Shown here piece by piece: positions 1 to 5,161 of a DNA stretch of 5,243 nucleotides. The translations under genes and the position numbers were made by a program. Source of the stretch: Cyanobacteria bacterium UBA9579 (GTDB taxonomy: Bacteria > Cyanobacteriota > Vampirovibrionia > Gastranaerophilales > UBA9579); contig DNSU01000132.1 of NCBI GenBank assembly GCA_003499585.1, forward strand, positions 501 to 5,743. Direction: 5' to 3'. Each line of letters begins with the position of its first letter. The first letter of the stretch is position 1. The notes under the pieces were generated by a model. That model did no database searches. It saw nothing but the letters and a program-made list of their open reading frames with translations, and was not told where the DNA came from.

Positions 1-586
1 CCGGTGGTGGCGGTGGAATAGTTTGGCTTTGCGACATTATGTCTCCCTCGATTTTTTGGTATAGAAAAAACATACTAACAATAAAAGTTAGTATCAATAG
101 TAAGTAAGAAGAAACAGCTAATCTGGCTAACCATTTCTGTCTATATACATTATTTTCATAAAAGATTGCTGAGCAGCTTGAATATTGCGATGTGAGATAA
201 ATTAAAAATTGATCATCAATATATGTATTAACTGCCTGTTCGGTGGCATCTGGAAAATGGCTAATATAATGTTGCCTTAAAGTATTTCTATAATTTTCCA
301 TTTCTGAGTTTGAGTTTACAAGCTCGTCAGATTTTAGATTAGTAATACAAAACAAAGCATATATTACAAAAGCTAGTACTAGTGCAGCGGCCACCCAGAG
401 AATGATAACAATACTTAATTGCATACATCCGAGCTTCATCAATTCTTCTTGCATACTGAAATTTGCAGTAATACAAGCAGTGATAAATACTGAAAACAGA
501 GCCATTCTTGTATAAATTTTTTCTTTAAAATCGATATGAAAAAAATAATCTGATCGATACATCTCTAATCTTTTTTCCAGATCCAT
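1..586 (-). CDS. Three-helix membrane protein, C-terminus beyond the window
   Basis: The minus strand is open from ATG 586 to the window edge, giving 195 residues with no stop, so the gene is partial. I do not recognise the family. The N-terminus (MDLEKRLEMYRSDYFFHIDF) is charged and aromatic. Hydrophobic segments lie at about residues 28-43, 56-80 and 163-186. A polar, probably extramembrane region of about 80 residues separates the second and third, and the visible end is a proline run (SQSQTIPPPPP). AAGGGA sits five bases before ATG 586 and supports that start. An in-frame ATG at 610 would add eight residues, including three glycines from a G tract, but has no ribosome binding site, and a TGA lies directly upstream of it. 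An internal ATG at 37 follows a good GAGGGA, so a second start there is possible. Membrane location is inferred from hydrophobicity only. The coding potential is clear; the function is unknown. Confidence 0.8.
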   Translation of the reverse strand, partial: MDLEKRLEMYRSDYFFHIDFKEKIYTRMALFSVFITACITANFSMQEELMKLGCMQLSIVIILWVAAALVLAFVIYALFCITNLKSDELVNSNSEMENYRNTLRQHYISHFPDATEQAVNTYIDDQFLIYLTSQYSSCSAIFYENNVYRQKWLARLAVSSYLLLILTFIVSMFFLYQKIEGDIMSQSQTIPPPPP

Positions 587-589
587 AGC

Positions 590-729
590 TTCCCTTTGCC
601 CCCCCCCCATTCAAATTCAATAATCTTAGTTAGTTCATTTTCCTATGTAGATAGAGGAAAACATTTTATTAGTCATGCTAGATCTAACAGATCAAGATAT
701 TGTTCAATTTACGCTAGTGTAGTGCCTTC
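590..729 (-). pseudogene. Decayed copy of the small HTH gene found intact at 2169-2462
   Basis: The minus strand conceptually reads EQYLDLLDLA, stop, LIKCFPLST, stop, then a stretch ending KIIEFEWGGGKGKLW. The intact gene at 2169-2462 reads EQYPDLVDLAWLTKRFPLS and later KLELFNLGGEGKKLY. Bases 677-710 match 2332-2365 at 27 of 34 positions without gaps. The adjoining coding stretch is also colinear, with about 72% matching and many differences at third codon positions. The conserved tryptophan codon TGG has become TGA, a TAG follows shortly after, and upstream of residue EQY the frame is broken by another stop. The ten-G tract at 599-608 falls where the intact protein has its glycine-rich GGEG segment. 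No start codon or complete frame remains, so this is a remnant rather than a gene. Homology is seen directly in the sequence; duplication followed by decay is the inference. Confidence 0.7.
599..608. repeat. Ten-base C/G homopolymer tract
   Basis: Ten consecutive C on the plus strand (G on the minus strand) lie 13 to 22 bases upstream of the membrane protein start at 586. They immediately follow an alternative in-frame ATG at 610. A tract this long is striking in such AT-rich DNA and is prone to slipped-strand length change. Confidence 0.95.
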
Positions 730-791
730 GCTGGATCTTTAATATAAGCATGTGCTGGAACTCTTATTTATAGAAAAACCATCTGTGCTTT

Positions 792-825
792 AAAAAACGC
801 CTATTTCATGAATATGGCGTTTTTT
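792..825. terminator. Bidirectional intrinsic terminator
   Basis: AAAAAACGCC (792-801) is complementary to GGCGTTTTTT (816-825). The inner bases TATT and AATA extend the stem past one bulged T. The stem is flanked by A on the left and T on the right, so it can end transcription on both strands. No active gene ends here on the plus strand, so it may insulate the 890-2077 gene from incoming transcription or be a remnant of a lost neighbour. Confidence 0.7.
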
Positions 826-870
826 ATGCTTTTTGAATCAAAGATAAACTTTTATGCTTTCCGCATAAAA
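822..870. promoter_or_regulatory. Repeat and perfect inverted repeat in front of the 395-residue gene
   Basis: TTTTATGCTTT occurs at 822-832 and again at 850-860, 28 bases apart. The second copy begins a perfect 8-base inverted repeat, TTTTATGC (850-857) and GCATAAAA (863-870), around a five-base loop. It ends 19 bases before the start at 890. This position suits an operator or an mRNA hairpin controlling that gene. I see no convincing -35 and -10 pair, so the promoter itself is not assigned. Confidence 0.4.
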
Positions 871-889
871 ATACACTTTTGAATGAATA

Positions 890-2077
890 ATGATCTACTA
901 CACCACAACGAAAACTGATTGTCTTTTAAGCTTAATGCAGTGCATTTCTAACGGCAGTGCAAAGTTTTGGTTCTCTGATTCTGTTAGTTTTTCAAAGTTC
1001 CATACTGTCATTCCAAAGTTGATCTTGGAGTATGGTCTCAATCTGGATGAATCTTTACGCAAGCGAAAATCAGATTATGGGGAACCAGTGTGGAGTTTAG
1101 TTATCAATTATGATCCGGCAAGGAATGATGTATTCCAGTTCTGGTTATTTACCACAGGCTATAGAGAAGCACGAAGAAGTAAGCTGACGCTAAAAGAAAT
1201 ACTCGCTAAAAATTCCAGCATGGTACAAAAGCAAAAGCTCAACAGTATTTTAACTGTCAAAAAAGAGAAGCTGCTACGCTATGGAGATTATGTACTTGGA
1301 CAATACATAGAGTTCAGTGATCTTAAGCCTCAATTTTCTAAAACTTACTATCACCCAGAACAGTTTGGAGTGATATTTAATACCAAGACGATCCGAACAA
1401 AGACAATTGATAGTAATAAGAATTCAATTTACCGAATTTTTAAACCGTTCGACAATTTTGAATTAAAACGTCTTGCAGGTATTAATAGAAATTTTGGTTT
1501 TGCCTTCCTTGAAAATAAACATACTCGCTGGAATCAAACCTCTGTAAGTCAGTTTTTATTAAATCGGTTTGGGATTAAGTTTAATACTAATGTGAGTTAT
1601 AACGATCGATTAAAAGAACTGACTAGGGTATTACGTGGAGTTCGTAAAAAGCACTTGGAGTTTTTCCAGCGTCATTCTCAGAAGAAAGTCCGCTACACCT
1701 GGTATCTATCAAAAGATTTTATGCAGTCGGCTGAAAGGGAGTTAGATAAGAAGATTGATTTAATCTCTACAGGTAAGGCAGATCGATTAAAAGAAGCTAC
1801 ATATCGATTAAGTGCACATGGTAATTTCCATGGTACACGGCACCAAATTGGAAAGTTACAGGCCAAGACCAGATCAAAATTAAATAGTAGGGATCCAAAC
1901 CATAAGAAGCTAAATCAAATGTATTTCCCTCAAAATCTTCACTATGTACGGTTTACTGCTAAAAAGGCTCAGAATATGAAAGAGTTTGAATTGGTATGTC
2001 GAAATGCAGATAAGATTTATTTGAATAAACATAAAAGTTGGCCGGGAGATAAAGCCCGGCGTTTGAAAAATGAATAA
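890..2077 (+). CDS. Basic 395-residue protein of unknown function
   Basis: This long frame starts at ATG 890; a TGA at 884-886 excludes any longer form. The ribosome binding site is poor, so M16 is an alternative, but the N-terminus before it looks ordinary. I do not recognise the family with confidence. The protein is soluble-looking, rich in Lys, Arg and aromatic residues, and has no signal peptide or membrane segment. Visible landmarks are FWLFTTGYREARRSKLTLKE (about 84-103), a YGDYVLGQY stretch (about 131-139) and a His-rich HGNFHGTRHQIGKLQ segment (about 310-324). The last recalls a GF-x-G-x-R-x-Q-V-G-x-L pattern I associate with uncharacterised proteins of integrative elements, but that is memory, not proof. 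High basicity suggests nucleic-acid binding, perhaps in replication of the element. I find no clear HUH, relaxase or polymerase motif. It stands alone, converging on the HTH gene at 2169-2462. Confidence 0.85.
   Translation: MIYYTTTKTDCLLSLMQCISNGSAKFWFSDSVSFSKFHTVIPKLILEYGLNLDESLRKRKSDYGEPVWSLVINYDPARNDVFQFWLFTTGYREARRSKLTLKEILAKNSSMVQKQKLNSILTVKKEKLLRYGDYVLGQYIEFSDLKPQFSKTYYHPEQFGVIFNTKTIRTKTIDSNKNSIYRIFKPFDNFELKRLAGINRNFGFAFLENKHTRWNQTSVSQFLLNRFGIKFNTNVSYNDRLKELTRVLRGVRKKHLEFFQRHSQKKVRYTWYLSKDFMQSAERELDKKIDLISTGKADRLKEATYRLSAHGNFHGTRHQIGKLQAKTRSKLNSRDPNHKKLNQMYFPQNLHYVRFTAKKAQNMKEFELVCRNADKIYLNKHKSWPGDKARRLKNE
2041..2060. terminator. GC-rich hairpin at the 3' end of the 395-residue gene
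   Basis: GCCGGG (2041-2046) pairs with CCCGGC (2055-2060) across an eight-base loop, inside the last codons and 17 bases before the end of the stop codon. It is the only GC-rich stem between the convergent genes. The bases that follow (GTTTGAAAAATG) lack a real T tract, so termination would be weak; mRNA stabilisation is another reading. Confidence 0.35.
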
Positions 2078-2168
2078 AAGTATTTACATACTCTTAAAAT
2101 AATCTTTTTTATTGCTGGATTATTACTAGCTCATGCATGCCAGAATTGACTAATGACTCTCATATTTT

Positions 2169-2462
2169 TTAGTTCTTTCTTGGTCGTCCGACCCGACTTT
2201 TAAAATTGGTTTTAAGAAATGGGATAACAACATTGGGGTCATATAATTTCTTACCTTCTCCACCTAAATTAAATAGCTCTAGTTTTTCCGAGAGGGTGTG
2301 TCTAGAAAGCGGGAAACGCTTTGTTAACCAGGCTAAATCTACAAGATCTGGATATTGTTCTTTTTCTAATGCGATAACTGTGGCACCGTGAATTGAATCT
2401 CCAATACATATTCTAGGTGGCATTTCACTTTCCACAGTGATGACATATTTTTGTTTAAACAT
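2169..2462 (-). CDS. Small HTH (AlpA/excisionase-like) DNA-binding protein with basic GRPRK tail
   Basis: This 97-residue protein probably binds DNA as a regulator or excision factor of the element. Residues 1-35 look like a small beta-rich region (KYVITVESEMPPRICIGDSI). Residues 40-85 look like a compact winged-helix or MerR/AlpA-type HTH: LVDLAWLTKRFPLSRHTLSE, then LFNLGGEGKKLYDP and a final helix VVIPFLK. The last residues, RVGRPRKN, contain a GRP core like an AT-hook, which would add minor-groove binding. The start at 2462 is backed by GAGG six bases upstream. It is transcribed away from the palindrome cluster at 2579-2684, and its own leader holds a half-copy of that motif, which suggests autoregulation. 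A decayed relative lies at 590-729. Family placement is by pattern only; the alternative is a phage repressor-type regulator. Confidence 0.8.
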   Translation of the reverse strand: MFKQKYVITVESEMPPRICIGDSIHGATVIALEKEQYPDLVDLAWLTKRFPLSRHTLSEKLELFNLGGEGKKLYDPNVVIPFLKTNFKSRVGRPRKN

Positions 2463-2494
2463 AATAGCCTCGTCTTTTGCTTATTGAATTTTAT

Positions 2495-2521
2495 GGACAT
2501 GATCTGCCCAATATTATGTCC
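2495..2521. promoter_or_regulatory. Inverted repeat in the leader of the HTH gene, possible operator
   Basis: GGACAT (2495-2500) and ATGTCC (2516-2521) form an inverted repeat 33 to 59 bases upstream of the minus-strand HTH start. Between them, CCCAATATT (2508-2516) repeats half of the palindrome at 2623-2634. On the minus strand CATAAT, a near-consensus -10 hexamer, overlaps the right arm (2513-2518); a TTTCTA 17 bases further upstream is only a weak -35. Control of the HTH gene from here is likely but inferred. Confidence 0.4.
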
Positions 2522-2578
2522 GGATGTTTTACCACTAGAAATATTAGGAAATTGGCATTAGTCGATACAGTATAAATT

Positions 2579-2684
2579 GGGAATATACCCGATATTGGTA
2601 TCATTCCGAAAACGGTAATATTCCCAATATTGGGGTTTTGAACGATCCCGTTTTTGGGATTTTGAATGTACCCGTTTTTGGGAT
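2579..2684. repeat. Cluster of CCC...GGG palindromes, operator array or iterons
   Basis: At least five related elements lie in a row: TACCCGATATTGGTA (2586-2600), ATTCCGAAAACGGTAA (2603-2618), TTCCCAATATTGGGG (2621-2635), ATCCCGTTTTTGGGAT (2645-2660) and TACCCGTTTTTGGGAT (2669-2684). An overlapping GGG-N6-CCC starts at 2579. The last three have centres exactly 24 bases apart, and the first spacings are about 18. The last two are also direct repeats, each preceded by TTTGAA. Each is a near-palindrome with a variable AT centre, as expected for cooperative binding of a dimer on about one DNA face. The cluster lies just downstream of a TATAAA (2571-2576). A regulator's operators or a replication origin's iterons are both possible. 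The HTH protein encoded at 2169-2462 is the natural candidate ligand. Confidence 0.75.
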
Positions 2685-2908
2685 GCAGAACCTATCAATG
2701 AACCTACCAAAGAATCTGTCAGTTTAAGTGAGAAGAAAAGCACAACGTTTCAAGTGCTCATTAGAATGCTTTGAAGTTGGGATTTTGATGGAAGTTAGTA
2801 ATTTTTGAAAAATATCTAAAAGTGAATCAATCTATAGCTTGATTTTGCATCCAGTTCCTCACTGAGCAATTCTAATAAGAAAAATGACCAAAGGTACATG
2901 AGGAATCT

Positions 2909-2940
2909 AAAGGCGCTAATACAAAAAATTAGAGCGTTTT
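2909..2940 (+). terminator. Possible weak intrinsic terminator
   Basis: CTAAT (2916-2920) pairs with ATTAG (2928-2932). Past one mismatch, GC and GC, then AAA and TTT, extend the stem, and TTTT follows. It could end a transcript started near the palindrome cluster; there is no coding gene for it to serve. Confidence 0.35.
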
Positions 2941-3067
2941 AGGAATGCTTTTAAAAAGTATGATTTGACCTGCTTGGATACGCCGTATTGATAAACGGAG
3001 ATTGAAGGATGGCATTGATTACTAGGTGGAGTAGAAGGCTAAAAATATAGTGTTTTGCGGTCTCCCT

Positions 3068-3081
3068 CGCGCGCGCGCGCG
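3068..3081. repeat. Seven-unit CG dinucleotide tract
   Basis: Fourteen bases of strictly alternating CG, preceded by CTCCCT and followed by TTTTG. Such tracts are the classic Z-DNA-prone sequence under negative supercoiling and are conspicuous against the AT-rich surroundings. It lies 60 bases before the conserved leader of the next gene. Confidence 0.95.
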
Positions 3082-3140
3082 TTTTGTCGATCTTGGTACT
3101 CTTACGAAATCTCACTCCACAGAAATTTAAATCCAAATTC

Positions 3141-3190
3141 ACCCATTTTTTGAGGACTTTAAGCGTTCTAAATTGCCATTAATGATTAGA
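3141..3190 (+). promoter_or_regulatory. Block-conserved late-type leader, copy 1
   Basis: Three blocks, ACCCATTTTTTGA (3141-3153), CGTTCTAAATTG (3164-3175) and ATTAGA (3185-3190), recur identically at 5175-5224 with the same gaps of 10 and 9 bases. The block ends 16 bases before the start of the cupin-like gene. It does not contain a normally spaced sigma-70 promoter: TTGAGG to TAAATT is only 13 bases. An activator-dependent late promoter or a phage-polymerase promoter fits better. The function is inferred; the repetition is directly visible. Confidence 0.65.
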
Positions 3191-3206
3191 AATTGGATGA
3201 ATAGAT

Positions 3207-3710
3207 ATGAGTGAAATTATCTCACCAGGGGATACAGATTTCTTAGCTTACGTAATGGGTGGTGCTTACAAGCAATCTTATGTAGGCGCTGCCATTAGCT
3301 TGCAGAATGAACTAGAGCAAAAGATTGAATCTGGAGACCTTGAAAAGGCAGAAACAGGGTTAGTTCATCATTTTGGCAACAAGGTTTATGTAAGGGAATT
3401 TAAGGCCAAAGCAGGGACTTTAGTTGTAAGCAAAATGCATCGTACTGAACACTTCATTCTATTTTTAACTGGTAGCTTAAGTGTACTAACTGAAAACGGC
3501 GTAGAGCACATTCAAGCACCATGTATTCAGCGAACCATGCCAGGAACAAAGCGAGTAGCTTACTTCCATGAAGATTCCACCTGCATGACGATCCACGCGA
3601 CTGAAAGCACAGATTTAGAAGAAATCGAAAAAGAAGTGATTGTCCCACATGGTGAGGAAGAAAAGTTCTTAATTTCTATAGGTCACAATATTCAGGAGTT
3701 TATCTCATGA
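3207..3710 (+). CDS. Cupin-like phage protein of the structural gene region
   Basis: This 167-residue soluble protein resembles a cupin-like protein carried beside virion genes in short-tailed temperate phages of the BPP-1 type; its exact role is not established. The core is VYVREFKAKAGTLVVSKMHR (60-79), followed by TEH and LTGSLSVLTENGVEHIQAP (87-105), TMPGTKRVAYFHED (110-123) and TIHATESTDLEE (128-139). His78, Glu81 and His82, with His121 and His130, sit where cupins keep metal ligands, though the classic HxH is HxxxH here. The start at 3207 is preceded by GGATGA six bases upstream. The stop overlaps the next start by four bases (ATGA), so translation of the two is probably coupled. The conserved leader directly upstream suggests expression with virion genes. 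Family recognition is from pattern only. Confidence 0.75.
   Translation: MSEIISPGDTDFLAYVMGGAYKQSYVGAAISLQNELEQKIESGDLEKAETGLVHHFGNKVYVREFKAKAGTLVVSKMHRTEHFILFLTGSLSVLTENGVEHIQAPCIQRTMPGTKRVAYFHEDSTCMTIHATESTDLEEIEKEVIVPHGEEEKFLISIGHNIQEFIS
3694..3698 (+). promoter_or_regulatory. Strong ribosome binding site for the internal virion-like gene
   Basis: AGGAG lies eight bases before ATG 3707, inside the last codons of the upstream gene. It is the best Shine-Dalgarno site in the window and fixes the start of the downstream gene. Confidence 0.8.
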
Positions 3711-4207
3711 GTTGGGCAGCAGTAGCAGCAGTAGCAGCAGTGGCAGGTACCGCACTTACAGGGTATTCAAGTTATCAAAGTAACAAGCATGCATCAGAGC
3801 AGGCTGAAGCGGACGGGAAAGCACAGCTTGCACGTGGTCGACTTGAAGCAGAGCGCATCCGCAAGGAAAAGGAAAAAGCACAGTCACGTGCACGTGCAGC
3901 AGCTGCGGAAAACGGGCTTGATGTGCACGAAGGTACCGCCGTAGTAATCAACGACCAGATTGAACTTGATGGTAACTATGATGCAAATATGGCCGAGATC
4001 ACCGGTTATAACAATTCTCAGCGGTTACAGGCGGAAGCCAGTGTGTATGGGCGTAACGCGATGATGGCAGGAATTACGACACCAATTAACATGGTTGCTG
4101 CAGGTGCGAATGGGGTCGTCGATGTTAGAAAAGCAAAAGCTACTGCACAACAGCAAGCTGCAATTACGAGTGCAGCATCATCAAATACTACTGGTGGCTG
4201 GAAGTGA
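3707..4207 (+). CDS. Internal virion (ejection) protein-like, T7 gp14 type
   Basis: This 166-residue protein resembles the small internal core proteins of short-tailed phages, which are packed in the head and leave with the DNA to line a channel across the cell envelope. Residues 3-20 are an alanine- and valine-rich hydrophobic segment (AAVAAVAAVAGTALTGY). A long charged helix, likely coiled coil, follows at about 25-70 (SEQAEADGKAQLARGRLEAE onward). Next come the motif NGLDVHEGTAVVINDQIEL (69-87), a helix with YGRNAMMAGITT, and an Ala/Gln-rich tail ending TTGGWK. Its size and order suit the gp14-like class. It overlaps the cupin-like gene by ATGA, and base composition is visibly richer in GC than its neighbours, as expected for a phage virion gene. 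The larger partner proteins of such cores are not in the window. An uncharacterised virion protein of another type is the alternative. Confidence 0.75.
   Translation: MSWAAVAAVAAVAGTALTGYSSYQSNKHASEQAEADGKAQLARGRLEAERIRKEKEKAQSRARAAAAENGLDVHEGTAVVINDQIELDGNYDANMAEITGYNNSQRLQAEASVYGRNAMMAGITTPINMVAAGANGVVDVRKAKATAQQQAAITSAASSNTTGGWK
3716..3742. repeat. Three tandem 9-base units inside the virion-like gene
   Basis: GCAGCAGTA occurs at 3716-3724 and 3725-3733, and GCAGCAGTG at 3734-3742. They encode the Ala-Ala-Val repeats of the N-terminal hydrophobic segment. Gain or loss of a unit would keep the frame and change the segment length by three residues. Confidence 0.9.
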
Positions 4208-4241
4208 TTAAGCTAAAAGTTAAGACGTAGGAATCCAATTC

Positions 4242-4276
4242 AGTGGCCTGAATAAGTCCATTTATACCAGGCCACT
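4242..4276. terminator. Strong hairpin after the virion-like pair
   Basis: AGTGGCCTG (4242-4250) is perfectly complementary to CAGGCCACT (4268-4276), and ATAA (4252-4255) with TTAT (4262-4265) extends the stem inward. It begins 34 bases after the stop at 4207. The following AAGTGATCTTATTT lacks a clean T tract, so it may terminate only partly, or mark an insertion boundary. Confidence 0.6.
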
Positions 4277-4322
4277 AAGTGATCTTATTTATCTAAATGT
4301 ATTAAACGTAATAGGCGGAAGT

Positions 4323-4625
4323 ATGGGGATTTATATTGAGCTTAATAATTTTGAAGTGCCCAAAAATCTTCTGTTTCTCAAAGCAGAAGTTAAGTACGGC
4401 GCACCTAATTATAAAAAGATGATTGATGAGCTAAAAAAATATCATGAAATGACTAACGAAAAGATTGCGTATCTATTACCAATCTCCGGTCCTAGTAGTG
4501 TGGCTGAATGGATGCGTAACGGTACTCCCAACTATGAAGCAGGAGAAGCATTTATTGAGCTTTGGAAAGCGCTCACTGATAAAACAAACCAAGATATCCC
4601 AAGGGTTAATAACTGGAGCATATAA
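4323..4625 (+). CDS. Small Cro/CI-like HTH protein
   Basis: This 100-residue protein is probably a DNA-binding regulator. Residues 31-77 read as an XRE-type fold. KKMIDELKKYHEM is helix one, TNEKIAYLLP (44-53) helix two, ISGPSS the turn, and SVAEWMRNG (59-67) the recognition helix. PNYEAGEAFIELWKALT follows, where many Cro/CI relatives have a similar YE-x-G-x-A-x-x-x-L-x-x-x-L segment. The first 25 residues are not typical of Cro proteins and the C-terminus (PRVNNWSI) is short and polar. ATG 4323 follows AGGCGG closely. The gene stands two bases ahead of the 4628 gene, so the two form an operon framed by a hairpin at 4242-4276 and a terminator at 5138-5161. The target is unknown; regulation of this cassette or of phage genes is inferred. 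Confidence 0.7.
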   Translation: MGIYIELNNFEVPKNLLFLKAEVKYGAPNYKKMIDELKKYHEMTNEKIAYLLPISGPSSVAEWMRNGTPNYEAGEAFIELWKALTDKTNQDIPRVNNWSI

Positions 4626-4627
4626 GC

Positions 4628-5122
4628 ATGCAACGACCAACAGTTCCGGCTTTTAAGCCTTTAGACTGTGATGATATGGAAAGATCAATCCAGCTATGTA
4701 ATGGGATTGAATACTTGATTGATGAGTTTCGAAGGGAGATCAATGGCAAGGAACCAGCACAGTTGTTCAATGTTAAGTATAAAGATCATTTACTAAAAGT
4801 TGCTTCTCACTTGGAAGAACTGATCCATCGTCTTGCGTACTTAACAGCTAAGAACAATAGAGCTTTTTACTATAATCATCTCTATACAATTTTAATTAAC
4901 TTGAATAGCTGTCCGAATACTTTAATTATTACGGCACATTATTTGGATCCTGATCAAGAATTTAAACGCCTCCTTAACCGGAATACATTCGAGTTTGAGT
5001 TAGGACAGATCGTGAAGAAGATCCAGTTTATAAAACGTGTGCTGGAATCGCTTTTTATTGGTCGTAAGTCTGGAGTGAAAAATATCAATCGTTGCTTTCA
5101 TCAAACGAAGCGTACAGCCTGA
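4628..5122 (+). CDS. Unrecognised helical 164-residue protein, cassette partner
   Basis: I do not recognise this protein. It starts at ATG 4628, nine bases after GGAG and two bases after the stop of the HTH gene, so the pair is co-transcribed. It is predicted mainly alpha-helical: about 18-38 (MERSIQLCNGIEYLIDEFRR), 50-75 (KDHLLKVASHLEELIHRLAY), 80-95 and 115-145 (FELGQIVKKIQFIKRVLESL). No signal peptide, membrane segment or catalytic motif is evident. The C-terminus is basic (GRKSGVKNINRCFHQTKRTA). Genes in such positions in prophages are often accessory functions, for example superinfection exclusion, defence or host modulation. That is context only and gives no specific function. Being paired with a small HTH protein would also allow a toxin-antitoxin-like pair, but the usual signatures are not visible. 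Confidence 0.7.
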   Translation: MQRPTVPAFKPLDCDDMERSIQLCNGIEYLIDEFRREINGKEPAQLFNVKYKDHLLKVASHLEELIHRLAYLTAKNNRAFYYNHLYTILINLNSCPNTLIITAHYLDPDQEFKRLLNRNTFEFELGQIVKKIQFIKRVLESLFIGRKSGVKNINRCFHQTKRTA

Positions 5123-5137
5123 TTTTAGTCGAGAGAT

Positions 5138-5161
5138 AGGAGCTATTTAGGCTCCTTTTTT
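5138..5161 (+). terminator. Intrinsic terminator of the HTH/helical-protein operon
   Basis: AGGAGC (5138-5143) pairs with GCTCCT (5151-5156) across a seven-base loop, and T continues to 5161. It begins 15 bases after the stop at 5122 and 14 bases before the next leader, so it separates the cassette from the following unit. Confidence 0.8.

Larger units (their letters stand above)
2690..3140. other. Gene-free stretch with no credible CDS
   Basis: Plus-strand frames here are a dozen codons or fewer. The minus-strand frames that cross it have no convincing ribosome binding site, and their composition is dictated by the repeats they cover. It holds a weak hairpin AATCAA/TTGATT followed by T (2825-2846), a possible terminator (2909-2940) and the CG tract (3068-3081). 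A short untranslated RNA ending at the possible terminator cannot be excluded. Confidence 0.6.

Noticed and set aside
714..761. Minus-strand peptide VPAHAYIKDPAKALH before a stop
   Set aside because: It is only 15 residues without a start codon; it could be a relic of another gene but cannot be supported.
850..870. Intrinsic terminator
   Set aside because: The palindrome is AT-rich and lies just upstream of a start codon, so an operator or leader hairpin is more sensible.
2206..2391. Plus-strand 61-codon frame
   Set aside because: It lies wholly opposite the well-supported HTH gene and is its shadow.
2558..2743. Minus-strand 61-codon frame across the palindromes
   Set aside because: Its residues simply reflect the repeated CCC...GGG elements, and there is no ribosome binding site or protein-like pattern.
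2951..3142. Minus-strand 63-codon frame across the CG tract
   Set aside because: RARARE is the translation of the CG repeat, ribosome binding is poor and nothing looks like a domain.
3454..3648. Minus-strand 64-codon frame
   Set aside because: It is antisense to the cupin-like gene and has no support of its own.
4285..4315. Third copy of the block leader before the gene at 4323
   Set aside because: TCTAAAT and ATTAA are present, but the first block and the fixed spacing are missing, so the match is within chance for AT-rich DNA.
4465..4656. Plus-strand 63-codon frame overlapping two genes
   Set aside because: It is out of frame within the HTH gene, which has a clear HTH pattern and operon spacing.
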